This document shows, in pieces, positions 14,937-24,062 of a DNA stretch of 64,000 bases. The notes below the pieces were generated by a model. It made no database searches, was not told the DNA's origin, and saw only the letters and a program-made list of their open reading frames with translations. The position numbers and the translations under genes were made by a program. Source of the DNA: Cyanobium sp. M30B3 (GTDB taxonomy: Bacteria > Cyanobacteriota > Cyanobacteriia > PCC-6307 > Cyanobiaceae); assembly GCA_018399015.1 (NCBI GenBank), contig CP073761.1, positions 1,984,001 to 2,048,000 of the forward strand, written 5' to 3'. Within the stretch, counting starts at the first letter, position 1. Each line of letters begins with the position of its first letter.

Positions 14937-17900
14937 TCAGAGTTTACCCTCGCTGATCAGCAGATCGAGTTGACTTCTGAACTGAAGCTTGAGGTCTTCG
15001 ATGCTGGTGCATTCGGTGGGATAGTGGCCGAACTCCTTGAGCTTTGCTTTAAAGTCCCACAGCGAGGTCAGGGCTTTGCGCATACTCTCGTCAGCAATAA
15101 CAGCGGGTTGCAGGAAGTAGGTGTAGATCGATGGCCTTCCGGACGCCTTGAATTTCTGGTAGGCGACATTGAATTCTTCTTCCGTGAAGGTGCCAGTCTT
15201 GGTTTTGAATAAGCTCAAGAAAATGTCGCAGTTGCGTACGGCTTTGTTGTATTCCTCTTGCAAGCGGTCCTCGCTCATGGCATCGAGGAAGTTTTCCCAG
15301 CGGATGACTTCCAGGTAAAAACCTAATTGGCGGAGGCGGTCGTTCTGCTGGCGAACATACAAATCAAAAACGTCTCGTTCGGCGCGGAGTTCAGATGAGG
15401 AAGCCAGGAAGATCTTGATGGTTTTCGGCTCTGGGCTGCTTGCTTCTGGCTGGTTTGGAGCTTTGCTGGCCTCGTTGGCCCAGGCCGGCATCCTGTCGAA
15501 GCGCAGACCATCAAGCAACTCAAGAATATTCACATCTTCGCAGCTTGCGCGGCATTCAATCGACAGCTTTTTGCCCTCTGCTTTTCGCTTCAGCAGAAGC
15601 TGTTCCTCATAGCGCTCCGGCGTGGTGGATTGGCGGCACTGGGGGCAGAGGCAGGGCACCAGCTTGCGCAGCTTGCCTTGCAGCCCCTCAAACGTGGCAT
15701 TGAGGGCATCGAGATCACTGGCGATCACATCCCGGAGCGGCTTGCATTCCGGCCCGCGGGCGCGCAGTTCGATCTCCTGGCCGGATGGCGAGGCAAGCGT
15801 AGCCAGGAGCTGGGTGTCGCCCCGCTCGAAGAGGGCTCCAGCGGCCCAACAGAGATCGGGCTGCAGCACGAAGCGATGCATGCGCACCATCAGGCGGCTG
15901 ATCAGGCCCTTGGGCAGAAAGTCGTACTGATAGGTGAGCACCAGATCGTCCGCCTGCGCCCAGTTAGCAAAAGCCTCTGGAGCGGAGGGAGAGAGGAGCT
16001 GGGGCGTCAGCCAGGTGTCTTCTTTTTGGTCTGGGAGCTTGTAGCAGAGTTCAAATCTTTCCATCAAAGCGAGCAGCTCTGGATGCATCTCCGCATAAGT
16101 GGAATCGGCCCAGATGCGTGCACAATCCTGGCGGTTGAAATAGCCCCGGCGGGCCTTTGTGGGTTCGTCATCCAATACCTTGAACACCGCCTCCGTAGCC
16201 CAAGTGTTTTGCAGGATCACATAACGGCTGAGCAGCGGATCCTCCTGAAAGTGCAGAAACACGCCGAGATCATGGAGATAGCGGCTGAGCTTCAGAGCTT
16301 TGTCGCGATCGGCGGGCAGATGCTTGGCGTAGAGCTGGAGATAGTGGGCCTGGGTGATGTGGGGATTGGCTTGTTTGAGCTCATCGATCTCCAAACGTAT
16401 CTGCAGCCACTGGGCGGGCACCGCCTCACCCACATGAGGCAGCTGTTGCACTTGATAGCGGATCGCCTTTGCCAAGCCGGCTGTTGAATGACCATCTTCC
16501 AGGTTGCCTGCGTGCACCTCTTTCACATTGGGGAAGCGGCCCTTGATGCCGGCCTCGTCGATGCTCTTGCTGCGGCCTGCTTTTTCATTCTGGAAGATCA
16601 GCACAGGGCTGGCTTCGCTTAGCGTTTCAATCATCTCCAGCCAATACTTAAAGCCTTCATCGTGAACGCTCTTATTGTTGCTTCGGGTGTCGTCTACCAG
16701 GATATACAGGGAGCGTTTTGTGAGAAAGAATTGATGGGTGGCGTGATAGATCTGCTGGCCACCAAAGTCCCAGATATTGAGCCGAAAGGGTTGGTCCGCT
16801 TGTCCGTTGAATTCATGGCGATGGATGTCAATCCCCTTGGTGGTTGCCTCCTCCGCTGGTAAGGGCAGTTCGGGCTGATAGAGGCGGCGCAACAGGCTGG
16901 TTTTGCCGGCCCGGCCTTCACCGAGAATCAACACCTTGGCTTCGTAGAGATGGTCCTCCCCCTGCGCTTCGATTTCGCGCAGATAGTTGAGCACTGCCTC
17001 CTGGCCCTGCTGTACGATTTCCGGTGGTGGGTGCACCAGGGGACAACCATAAACGTTGAGGCCATAACTTCTATCCCATTGGACTTGCATTCCAGCTTCC
17101 AATAAAGGCTTAAGCGGTGCGAGGTCTTGAACCTTGTTATTCTTTAGGTTAAGATGCCTTAATTTTGTCAGACAGGAAAAGGGATTGAGGTCACCAATTT
17201 GGTTTCCCTCCAGGTTGAGGGTGGTGAGCTGGGTGAGGGCCACCAGCGAGGCGGCTCCCTGATCACCAATCTGATTGCCCTTCAGGTCAAGAGAGGTAAG
17301 TTGCTTAAGGCCCGCCAGTGAAGCCGCTCCTTCTTCACCAATCTTGTTCCCCTCCAGGTTGAGGGTGGTGAGCTGGGTGAGGGCCACCAGCGAGGCGGCT
17401 CCCTGATCACCGATCTGATTGCCCTTCAGGCCAAGAGAGGTGAGTTGCTTAAGACCCGCCAGTGAAGCCGCTCCTTCTTCACCAATCTTGTTCCCCTCCA
17501 GGTTGAGGGTGGTGAGCTGGGTGAGGGCCGCCAGCGAAGCCGCTCCTTCTTCACCAATCTTGTTCCCCTCCAGGTTGAGGGTGGTGAGCTGGGTGAGGGC
17601 CACCAGCGAGGCGGCTCCCTGATCACCGATCTGATTGCCCTTCAGGTCAAGAGAGGTGAGTTGCTTAAGACCCGCCAGTGAAGCCGCTCCTTCTTCACCA
17701 ATCTTGTTCCCCTCCAGGTTGAGGGTGGTGAGCTGGGTGAGGGCCGCCAGCGAAGCCGCTCCTTCTTCACCAATCTTGTTCCCCTTCAGGTTGAGGGTGG
17801 TGAGCTGGGTGAGGGCCACCAGCGAGGCGGCTCCCTGATCACCGATCTGATTGCCCTTCAGGTCAAGAGAGGTGAGTTGCTTAAGGCCCGCCAGTGAAGC

Positions 17901-19199
17901 CGCTCCTTCTTCACCAATCTTGTTCCCCTCCAGGTTGAGGGTGGTGAGCTGGGTGAGGGCCGCCAGAGAGGCGGCTCCCTGATCACCGATCTGATTACCC
18001 TTCAGGTCAAGAGAGGTGAGTTGCTTAAGACCCGCCAGTGAAGCCGCTCCTTCTTCACCAATCTTGTTCCCCTCCAGGTTGAGGGTGGTGAGCTGGGTGA
18101 GGGCCGCCAGAGAGGCGGCTCCCTGATCACCGATACCATTCGGATAGGTCAGAGGTTCAATTTGAAGGTTGAGTTGCAAATTAAGGTAGGTGAGCTGGGT
18201 GAGGTCCGCCAATGAAGCCACTCCTTTTTCGGTAATATTGTTCCCTTGAAGGTTGAGGTATGTGAGCTGCTTGAGGCCCGCCAGTGATGCCGCTCCATTG
18301 TCACCGATACCATACGATTCACTAAAAGGCCCTAATCCTAAATCAAGGTAGGTGAGCTGGGTGAGGTCCGCCAATGAAGCCACTCCCTTTTCGCTAATAT
18401 TGTTCCCTTCAAGGTTGAGGTGTGTGAGCTGCTTGAGGCCGGCCAGTGATGCCACTCCATTGTCACCTATGCCATACGATTCACTAAACCAATAGAGGCC
18501 CAAATCAAGGGAAGTGAGTTGGGCAAGAGACGCCAGGGAGGCCGCCCCTTCAGCACCTATCTTATTTCCCCACAGGTTTAGAGAGGTGAGCTGCTTAATA
18601 CCCGCCAGCGAGGCCGCTCCCACTTCGCCAATACCATTCCATTCGTCAAACCAATCCAATTGCAAATTAAGGGATTTGAGCTGCGTGATGCCCGCTAGCG
18701 AGGCCGCTCCATCAGGTCCAATCTTGTTAAATCCTAGGTCAAGTACCTTAAGCTGGGTGAGCAACAGCAAGAAGGCTACTCCCTTATCGCTAATCGTATT
18801 GGATTGCAGCTTCAGGATGCTGAGTTTGTTGAGGCCTGCGAGGGATTCCATTCCCGCATCACCGATCTTGGTGCTCCCCAAGTCGAGGTAGGTGAGTTGG
18901 GTAAGGGCCGCCAAGGATGCTGCTCCCGCAGCACCAATTTCGTTGCCCCTTAGATTAAGGTAGGTGAGCTGGGTGAGGCTAGCCAAGCGCTGTGCCAGAT
19001 CTCTCACGTTCTCCTGCAGGTGGTAAACCACAGGAGCTTGCTTGAGGCCGTCTGTCCATTCAGCAGATTTGGCTCTAAATTGGACATCAGGCCCCAATAA
19101 AATGAGATCGGTGGCGCCCTGTTCCTTCAGCTCAACGACCAAGCTGTCAAGATCCGCTGTGGAAAGCGTTTGTACGTGAGGTGTGGCTGCCATCAGCAC
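14937..19199 (-). CDS. LRR-Roc-COR (ROCO) GTPase with C-terminal DUF4062 domain
   Basis: 1420 residues. After a short N-terminal domain, leucine-rich repeats run from about residue 70 to 690, mostly 24 residues each. A Roc GTPase follows, with P-loop ILGEGRAGKTSLL near 760, switch TTKGIDIHRHEF and DFGGQQIYH near 810. A COR region comes next, then a four-Cys cluster (CLCPQC then CRASC near 1181-1220). A C-terminal DUF4062 domain (IKIFLASSSELRAERDVF, from about 1257) ends the protein; DUF4062 is considered TIR-like. The layout is that of an NLR-style sensor-switch-effector. It lies antisense between drmD and drmMI. The start may be ATG 19193. A defence role is inferred from architecture and position. 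Confidence 0.85.
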   Translation of the reverse strand: MLMAATPHVQTLSTADLDSLVVELKEQGATDLILLGPDVQFRAKSAEWTDGLKQAPVVYHLQENVRDLAQRLASLTQLTYLNLRGNEIGAAGAASLAALTQLTYLDLGSTKIGDAGMESLAGLNKLSILKLQSNTISDKGVAFLLLLTQLKVLDLGFNKIGPDGAASLAGITQLKSLNLQLDWFDEWNGIGEVGAASLAGIKQLTSLNLWGNKIGAEGAASLASLAQLTSLDLGLYWFSESYGIGDNGVASLAGLKQLTHLNLEGNNISEKGVASLADLTQLTYLDLGLGPFSESYGIGDNGAASLAGLKQLTYLNLQGNNITEKGVASLADLTQLTYLNLQLNLQIEPLTYPNGIGDQGAASLAALTQLTTLNLEGNKIGEEGAASLAGLKQLTSLDLKGNQIGDQGAASLAALTQLTTLNLEGNKIGEEGAASLAGLKQLTSLDLKGNQIGDQGAASLVALTQLTTLNLKGNKIGEEGAASLAALTQLTTLNLEGNKIGEEGAASLAGLKQLTSLDLKGNQIGDQGAASLVALTQLTTLNLEGNKIGEEGAASLAALTQLTTLNLEGNKIGEEGAASLAGLKQLTSLGLKGNQIGDQGAASLVALTQLTTLNLEGNKIGEEGAASLAGLKQLTSLDLKGNQIGDQGAASLVALTQLTTLNLEGNQIGDLNPFSCLTKLRHLNLKNNKVQDLAPLKPLLEAGMQVQWDRSYGLNVYGCPLVHPPPEIVQQGQEAVLNYLREIEAQGEDHLYEAKVLILGEGRAGKTSLLRRLYQPELPLPAEEATTKGIDIHRHEFNGQADQPFRLNIWDFGGQQIYHATHQFFLTKRSLYILVDDTRSNNKSVHDEGFKYWLEMIETLSEASPVLIFQNEKAGRSKSIDEAGIKGRFPNVKEVHAGNLEDGHSTAGLAKAIRYQVQQLPHVGEAVPAQWLQIRLEIDELKQANPHITQAHYLQLYAKHLPADRDKALKLSRYLHDLGVFLHFQEDPLLSRYVILQNTWATEAVFKVLDDEPTKARRGYFNRQDCARIWADSTYAEMHPELLALMERFELCYKLPDQKEDTWLTPQLLSPSAPEAFANWAQADDLVLTYQYDFLPKGLISRLMVRMHRFVLQPDLCWAAGALFERGDTQLLATLASPSGQEIELRARGPECKPLRDVIASDLDALNATFEGLQGKLRKLVPCLCPQCRQSTTPERYEEQLLLKRKAEGKKLSIECRASCEDVNILELLDGLRFDRMPAWANEASKAPNQPEASSPEPKTIKIFLASSSELRAERDVFDLYVRQQNDRLRQLGFYLEVIRWENFLDAMSEDRLQEEYNKAVRNCDIFLSLFKTKTGTFTEEEFNVAYQKFKASGRPSIYTYFLQPAVIADESMRKALTSLWDFKAKLKEFGHYPTECTSIEDLKLQFRSQLDLLISEGKL
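17197..18130 (-). repeat. near-identical 72-bp LRR-coding repeats
   Basis: About 13 consecutive leucine-rich repeats are almost identical at the DNA level, with 72-bp spacing (for example starts at 17488 and 17560) and higher-order alternation of three types: NQIGDQG, NKIGEEG-ALTQL and NKIGEEG-GLKQL. Outer repeats on both sides are diverged. This implies recent unit duplication or gene conversion, so copy number is expected to vary between strains and to be error-prone in short-read assembly. Confidence 0.85.
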
Positions 19200-19201
19200 G
19201 A

Positions 19202-19366
19202 TCAGGGGTGAAGCAAGCTCTGTGCATGTTCACCGTTGATTCGCTTCCGCTCTAGCGCGCGATTTGCTCGAGTTAATTGCACGCCCCACAGGCTACGAAT
19301 GGTTGATGGCATGGTACCCAGAAGATCAATCAATGCCGCGCCCAAGGCTTTAAGGCGGCTGTTCAT
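19202..19366 (-). CDS. candidate small gene upstream of the ROCO gene
   Basis: A 54-residue reading frame (MNSRLKALGAALIDLLG start, basic helical middle RANRALERKRINGEH) that ends with TGA only 3 nt before the GTG start of the ROCO gene. It would be the first gene of a two-gene operon. It could be an amphipathic helical peptide. No family is recognised and the region could be only a leader, so the call is tentative. Confidence 0.35.
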   Translation of the reverse strand: MNSRLKALGAALIDLLGTMPSTIRSLWGVQLTRANRALERKRINGEHAQSLLHP

Positions 19367-19514
19367 ACAGCAGCGGACACCAGACTGTGCATAACGAGAC
19401 AACCACCCGCTCTCAGCTCGTTTCCGCCAGCGGATCTGGAGCGGCATGCTGGACTCCAAGCACTGGCCTGACGGTAGCCATCCGGGGATCCCCAGCCCAC
19501 CCCACCCCTGACCC

Positions 19515-22500
19515 ATGCCCCGCCGCCCCCCCAAAACCGACCCCGAGCTGCAGGCCCACAAGGAATGGCTGGGCTACCTGCAGCCGCGCGGCCTGGTGGT
19601 GGCGCCAGCGGCGATGTGGGAGGCGGGCTGGGTGCTGGAGCAGAGCGGCAAGGAGCTGCTGGAGCGACAGGAACAGTTCCGCGAGGCCCTCCAGCCCCTG
19701 GGCCCGGACGAAGACGACGAGGACGATCAGCCCCGCGGCTTCCGCCAGCTGGAGGCGTTGCTGGTGGAGCAGCTCAGCTGGGACGCCGACGCCCTGCAGC
19801 GCGATGAGTCCACCCTGCAGACCTGGAGCCGTGAGCTGCCGGAGCTGGGCGAAACCCTCCAACCCAGCGCCGTGGTTCGCGGCTTCGGGGGCGACGACAA
19901 AACCCAGCTGCTGATCCAGGAGCTCCCGGAGCCGGAGGAGGGCCTGCTCCCCCCAGGCGACCCCGTGGACTTCGACCGCCGCCAGGCCAGCGGCGACCAG
20001 GGCTGGCGGGCCTCCCCCCAGGAGCGCTTCGAGCGGCTGCTGCGGGAAACCGAGGTGCAGTTGGGGCTGCTGTTCAACGGCAGCCAGTTGCGGCTGGTGG
20101 TGGCGCCCAAGGGCGAAAGCTCGGGCCACCTCACCTTCAATCTGGCTGAACTGGCTCAGGTGAGCGGCCGGGCGATGTTCGCGGGGCTGCGGCTGCTGCT
20201 AGGGCGCGAGGCGGTGCTCGATGCCAGCCCGGGGTTGCGGCTGGTGGATGTGATCGAGGCAAGCCGCAACTACCAGGCGGTGGTGAGCGAGGAGCTGGCC
20301 GATCAGGTGCTGGCGGGGCTGTGGCAGCTGCTGCGCGGCTTCCAGCGGGCGGATCAGCTCACCTCAGCCCAGGGGGCATTGCTGCCAGGCAAGATCCGCC
20401 TGAGCGAGCTGGCGGAACACGATCCCCAGGCGATCTACGGCGGTCTGATCACCGTGATGCTGCGGCTGGTGTTCCTGCTCTACGCGGAAGACACCGACCT
20501 GATGCCCAACGAGCCGGTGTTCGAGCAGAACTACAAGCTCACCACCCTGCTGGCGCAGCTGCAGCGCGACGCCGCTCACTACCCCGACACGATGGAGCAG
20601 CGCTACGGGGCCTGGAGCGGCATCTGCAGCCTGTTCAAGCTGGTCAATGTGGGCGGCGGCCCCAATGCCGACTACCTGCCAGCGCGCAAGGGCCAGCTGT
20701 TTGATCCGGCGCCCTATCCGTGGCTGGAAACGCCCTGGATCAGCGATGCGGTGGTGCTGGCGGTGCTCAGCAACCTGTTGGTCGTGAAGGGGGAGCGGAT
20801 CAACTACCGCGCCCTCGACGTGCGCCAGATCGGCTCGGTGTACGAGGGGATCATGGATTTCGCGGTGGCCCGCATCGTCGGCCCCTGCATCGGGCTGCGC
20901 AGCAGGGCCCAGGGCGGCAAGAAGCCGTTCACCACCGCCATCGATCTGGCCGAGCTGCTGGCGTTGCCGGGCGGCAAGCGCAAGGCCTGGCTCGAGGAGC
21001 AGGCGCAGACGGATCTGCCAGCTAAAGCAGCCACCGCCCTGAAGGAGGCCCGCAGCGAGCAGGAACTGGTGGCGGCGCTGGCCCCCCGGATCGATCGGCG
21101 CCTGTTCGATGGCGTGCAGGCGGCGGGCAGCCTTGTGTTTCAGCCCACCGAGGAACGGCGCCGCAGCGGCAGCCATTACACGCCGGCCCAGCTCACCCAC
21201 CTCACCGTGGCCGATGCCCTGCGGCCCTGGCTGGAACGACACGGCCACCGGCCGACGCCGGAGCAGATCCTGGCGCTGCGGATCTGCGATCCGGCCATGG
21301 GCTCAGGCGCCTTTCTGGTGGAGCTGTGCCGGTTCCTGGCGGAGCTGTTGCTCAAGGCCTGGGGCAAAGACCTGCCGGAAGAGCTGCTGCCCGGCGGCAA
21401 TGCCTACGGCGAAGAGCCGCTGATCGTGGCCCGCCGCCTGGTGGCGCAGCGCTGCCTCTACGGGGTGGACAAGAACCCGTTTGCGGTGAACCTGGCCCGG
21501 CTCAGCCTCTGGCTGGTGACGCTCAGCAAGCACCTGCCCTTCACCTTTGTGGATCACGCCCTCAAGCAGGGCGATTCACTGGTGGGCGTGAGCCTGGAGC
21601 GGATCGAGGAAGCCACGGCCGCGATCCAGCTGGGTATCTTCGATGGTCCGCCCCGCAGCACCCTGCAGAACCTGGCCAAGGCGAGGGAAGCGGTGTTTTC
21701 GGTGGATAGCCGCAGCGATGCCGACGCCGAACGCAAGCAGGTGGCCCTGGAGGAGCAACTGCAGACCAGCGACACGATCCGCCAGGTGGGCGACCTGCTG
21801 GTGGCGGCCTTCTTCCAGGGCGGCAACGCCAAGGCCCGCGCCAATCTGCAGGAGGAGACAATCCGCGAACTCAACAAGGGGATGAGTGCGGAACAGATCA
21901 AGACGATCCGCACCGAGCTGGCGGCGGGACCCAAGGGAATCCGGCCGTTCCACTGGGAGCTGGAGTTTCCCGAGGTGTTTCAGAACGGACGCGGTGGCTT
22001 CGATGCCTTTGTGGGCAATCCGCCGTTTGCCGGCAAGAACACCATCGCCGAAGGCAGCCCGGCCGGCTTCCTGGATTGGCTGAAGCAGCTGCACCCAGAG
22101 AGCCACGGCAACGCCGATCTGGTCGCCCACTTCTTCCGCCGCTGCTTTGATCTGCTGCGCCCCGATGGGGCGATGGGCCTGATCGCCACCAACACCATCG
22201 CCCAGGGCGACACCCGCAGCACCGGCCTGCGCTGGATCTGCACCCATGGCGGCACGATCGTGGCGGCCCGCAAGCGCTACCGCTGGCCGGGGGTAGCAGC
22301 CGTGGTGGTGAGCATCGTGCATGTGCTCAAAGGCGCCTATTCCGGCGCAAGAACGCTCGATGGCCGCCGCGTGGAGCAGATCACAGCCTTCCTGTTCGAC
22401 AAGGGCGGCCATGAGGATCCCAAGCCCCTGAAGGCCAATGCGGGCAAGAGCTTTGTAGGCAGCTACGTGCTGGGCATGGGCTTCACCTTCGACGACTCCG

Positions 22501-23729
22501 GTGAGGCCGACGACGACACGCCGGGCATTCCTTCCCCAATCGCCACGATGGAGCGGCTAATTGCGGAGAACCCGAAGAACGCCGAGGTGATCTTCCCCTA
22601 CATCGGCGGCAAGGAGGTGAACGACAGTCCCACCCATGCCCATCACCGCTATGTGATCAACTTTGGGGATCGGAGTGAGGAGGAGTGTCGGCGGGAGTGG
22701 CCGGAGTTATTGGAGATTGTTGAGCGCAAGGTTAAGCCTGATCGCATGACGAACAACCGGGACGGGTACCGCCGGTATTGGTGGCAGTATGCCGAGAAAC
22801 GTGGAGAACTAGCATCCGCGATCTTGGGACTTCAGCGAGTGATTGTCACGGGCGCGGCAGCAACACAATACCTGTCCTTCCCGTTCGTCCAGGTGGGGCA
22901 GGTTTACAGTCACAAGCTGATCGTATTCCCTTGGGATCAATCCTGCCAGCTCGCCTGCCTGCTTTCCCGTATCCATATGGTGTTTGCAGGCTTCTTCAGC
23001 GGAACACTTGAAGACAGGCTTACATATAACCCTTCTGATTGTTTTGAAACTTTCCCCTTCCCAACGGCTCTCTTCGATTCCGCCGAAGCCGCTTCTGCTC
23101 AGGCTCCCCACCGCCAAGCATTGGAGTCGATCGGCGAGCGCTACAACCAGTTCCGCGCCGAGCTGATGGTGGGCAACAACGAAGGCCTCACCAGCACCTA
23201 CAACCGCTTCCACGATCCCGCCGAAACCAGCGAGGGCATCCTGGAGCTGCGCCGCCTCCACGATGAAATGGATCAGGCGGTGCTTGCCGCCTACGGCTGG
23301 AGCGATGCCCTCCCCATGGGTTCAGACACCACCCCCAGCTCCAGCCCCTGCGGCTTCGGCCTCGACTACCTCGACACCGAGGATGACGCCCTGCTGCCCC
23401 CCGATCTTCAGGAGCGCATATCCAGCGGCGACCTCTTCTTCCCCACCGCCACAGAAGCCTGCAGCTTCCAGGCCCAGCTCCGCCGCTACGGCGCCGTGAA
23501 AGCCGGCAAGAAACTCCCTTGGCGCCACCGCTGGCCCGATGCCCTCCGCGATGACGTGCTGGCGCGACTGTTGGCGCTCAACGCCGAGCGCTATGCGGAG
23601 GAGGAGGCAAGGGGGCTGCACAGCAAGGGTGGGAAGAGGGGGAAATGCGAGGTTAAGCGGATGCCCCAGGCGTCTCCGATATGGACAGCACATAGCGAAA
23701 CAGCCAAACAGATGGGATTAGAGTTATGA
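19515..23729 (+). CDS. drmMI: DISARM N6-adenine methyltransferase DrmMI
   Basis: 1404 residues, the size of type IIG-like methylases. The SAM-binding motif DPAMGSGAFLVE is near residue 591 and the catalytic NPPF near 834. A long N-terminal helical region precedes them, and a target-recognition region of about 130-150 residues lies after about 1050. In class 1 DISARM this enzyme marks host DNA so that the DrmABCD machinery spares it. The target-recognition segment (about 22670-23100) is visibly poorer in GC than the rest of the gene, and the last 35 residues or so look unlike the family and run into AT-rich DNA. Position between drmD and drmA matches the canonical order. Confidence 0.87.
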   Translation: MPRRPPKTDPELQAHKEWLGYLQPRGLVVAPAAMWEAGWVLEQSGKELLERQEQFREALQPLGPDEDDEDDQPRGFRQLEALLVEQLSWDADALQRDESTLQTWSRELPELGETLQPSAVVRGFGGDDKTQLLIQELPEPEEGLLPPGDPVDFDRRQASGDQGWRASPQERFERLLRETEVQLGLLFNGSQLRLVVAPKGESSGHLTFNLAELAQVSGRAMFAGLRLLLGREAVLDASPGLRLVDVIEASRNYQAVVSEELADQVLAGLWQLLRGFQRADQLTSAQGALLPGKIRLSELAEHDPQAIYGGLITVMLRLVFLLYAEDTDLMPNEPVFEQNYKLTTLLAQLQRDAAHYPDTMEQRYGAWSGICSLFKLVNVGGGPNADYLPARKGQLFDPAPYPWLETPWISDAVVLAVLSNLLVVKGERINYRALDVRQIGSVYEGIMDFAVARIVGPCIGLRSRAQGGKKPFTTAIDLAELLALPGGKRKAWLEEQAQTDLPAKAATALKEARSEQELVAALAPRIDRRLFDGVQAAGSLVFQPTEERRRSGSHYTPAQLTHLTVADALRPWLERHGHRPTPEQILALRICDPAMGSGAFLVELCRFLAELLLKAWGKDLPEELLPGGNAYGEEPLIVARRLVAQRCLYGVDKNPFAVNLARLSLWLVTLSKHLPFTFVDHALKQGDSLVGVSLERIEEATAAIQLGIFDGPPRSTLQNLAKAREAVFSVDSRSDADAERKQVALEEQLQTSDTIRQVGDLLVAAFFQGGNAKARANLQEETIRELNKGMSAEQIKTIRTELAAGPKGIRPFHWELEFPEVFQNGRGGFDAFVGNPPFAGKNTIAEGSPAGFLDWLKQLHPESHGNADLVAHFFRRCFDLLRPDGAMGLIATNTIAQGDTRSTGLRWICTHGGTIVAARKRYRWPGVAAVVVSIVHVLKGAYSGARTLDGRRVEQITAFLFDKGGHEDPKPLKANAGKSFVGSYVLGMGFTFDDSGEADDDTPGIPSPIATMERLIAENPKNAEVIFPYIGGKEVNDSPTHAHHRYVINFGDRSEEECRREWPELLEIVERKVKPDRMTNNRDGYRRYWWQYAEKRGELASAILGLQRVIVTGAAATQYLSFPFVQVGQVYSHKLIVFPWDQSCQLACLLSRIHMVFAGFFSGTLEDRLTYNPSDCFETFPFPTALFDSAEAASAQAPHRQALESIGERYNQFRAELMVGNNEGLTSTYNRFHDPAETSEGILELRRLHDEMDQAVLAAYGWSDALPMGSDTTPSSSPCGFGLDYLDTEDDALLPPDLQERISSGDLFFPTATEACSFQAQLRRYGAVKAGKKLPWRHRWPDALRDDVLARLLALNAERYAEEEARGLHSKGGKRGKCEVKRMPQASPIWTAHSETAKQMGLEL

Positions 23730-24062
23730 CCAATATTCCAATACAGCCTCTACTCTAAATTCACAACGGTCTACCATGCTGCTTAGACCATATTGTGCAC
23801 GCATTCGTACAGGATAGACCATAAGGTATTGATAAGCCTAAAAGTCCCAGAAATTGGCCGCAATCACCTGTCATAGCGGCAGCTACTGCGCCCGCTGTGT
23901 AGAACGTTAACATGTGCTTGGCGGATTCGCGAAACACGCCTAAGATTAATTGTATCCGGTGAAGCCTAATGCCAAGCCGCTTTTCAAGTCTTCCCTGCAA
24001 ACAGGCTCAGTTGTTCACGTAACTGCAAAACCTAAAAAACATTTGGCCAAGGAGCAATTTCA
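23730..24062. other. AT-rich junction between drmMI and the HEPN gene
   Basis: A 333-nt AT-richer stretch marks the change from the GC-rich DISARM gene to guest DNA. A reverse-strand frame of 79 codons (23761-24000) has a weak hydrophobic segment but no recognisable motif, and I do not call it. A Shine-Dalgarno AAGGAG precedes the next gene at about 24051. Confidence 0.5.

Noticed and set aside
17197-18130. Regular direct repeats resembling a CRISPR array
   Set aside because: The 72-bp periodicity is an exact multiple of three, the frame stays open through all units, and the translation is a textbook leucine-rich repeat. There are no unique spacers.
23761-24000. 79-codon minus-strand frame at the drmMI-HEPN junction
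   Set aside because: Weak hydrophobic segment only, no conserved pattern; more likely junction DNA.
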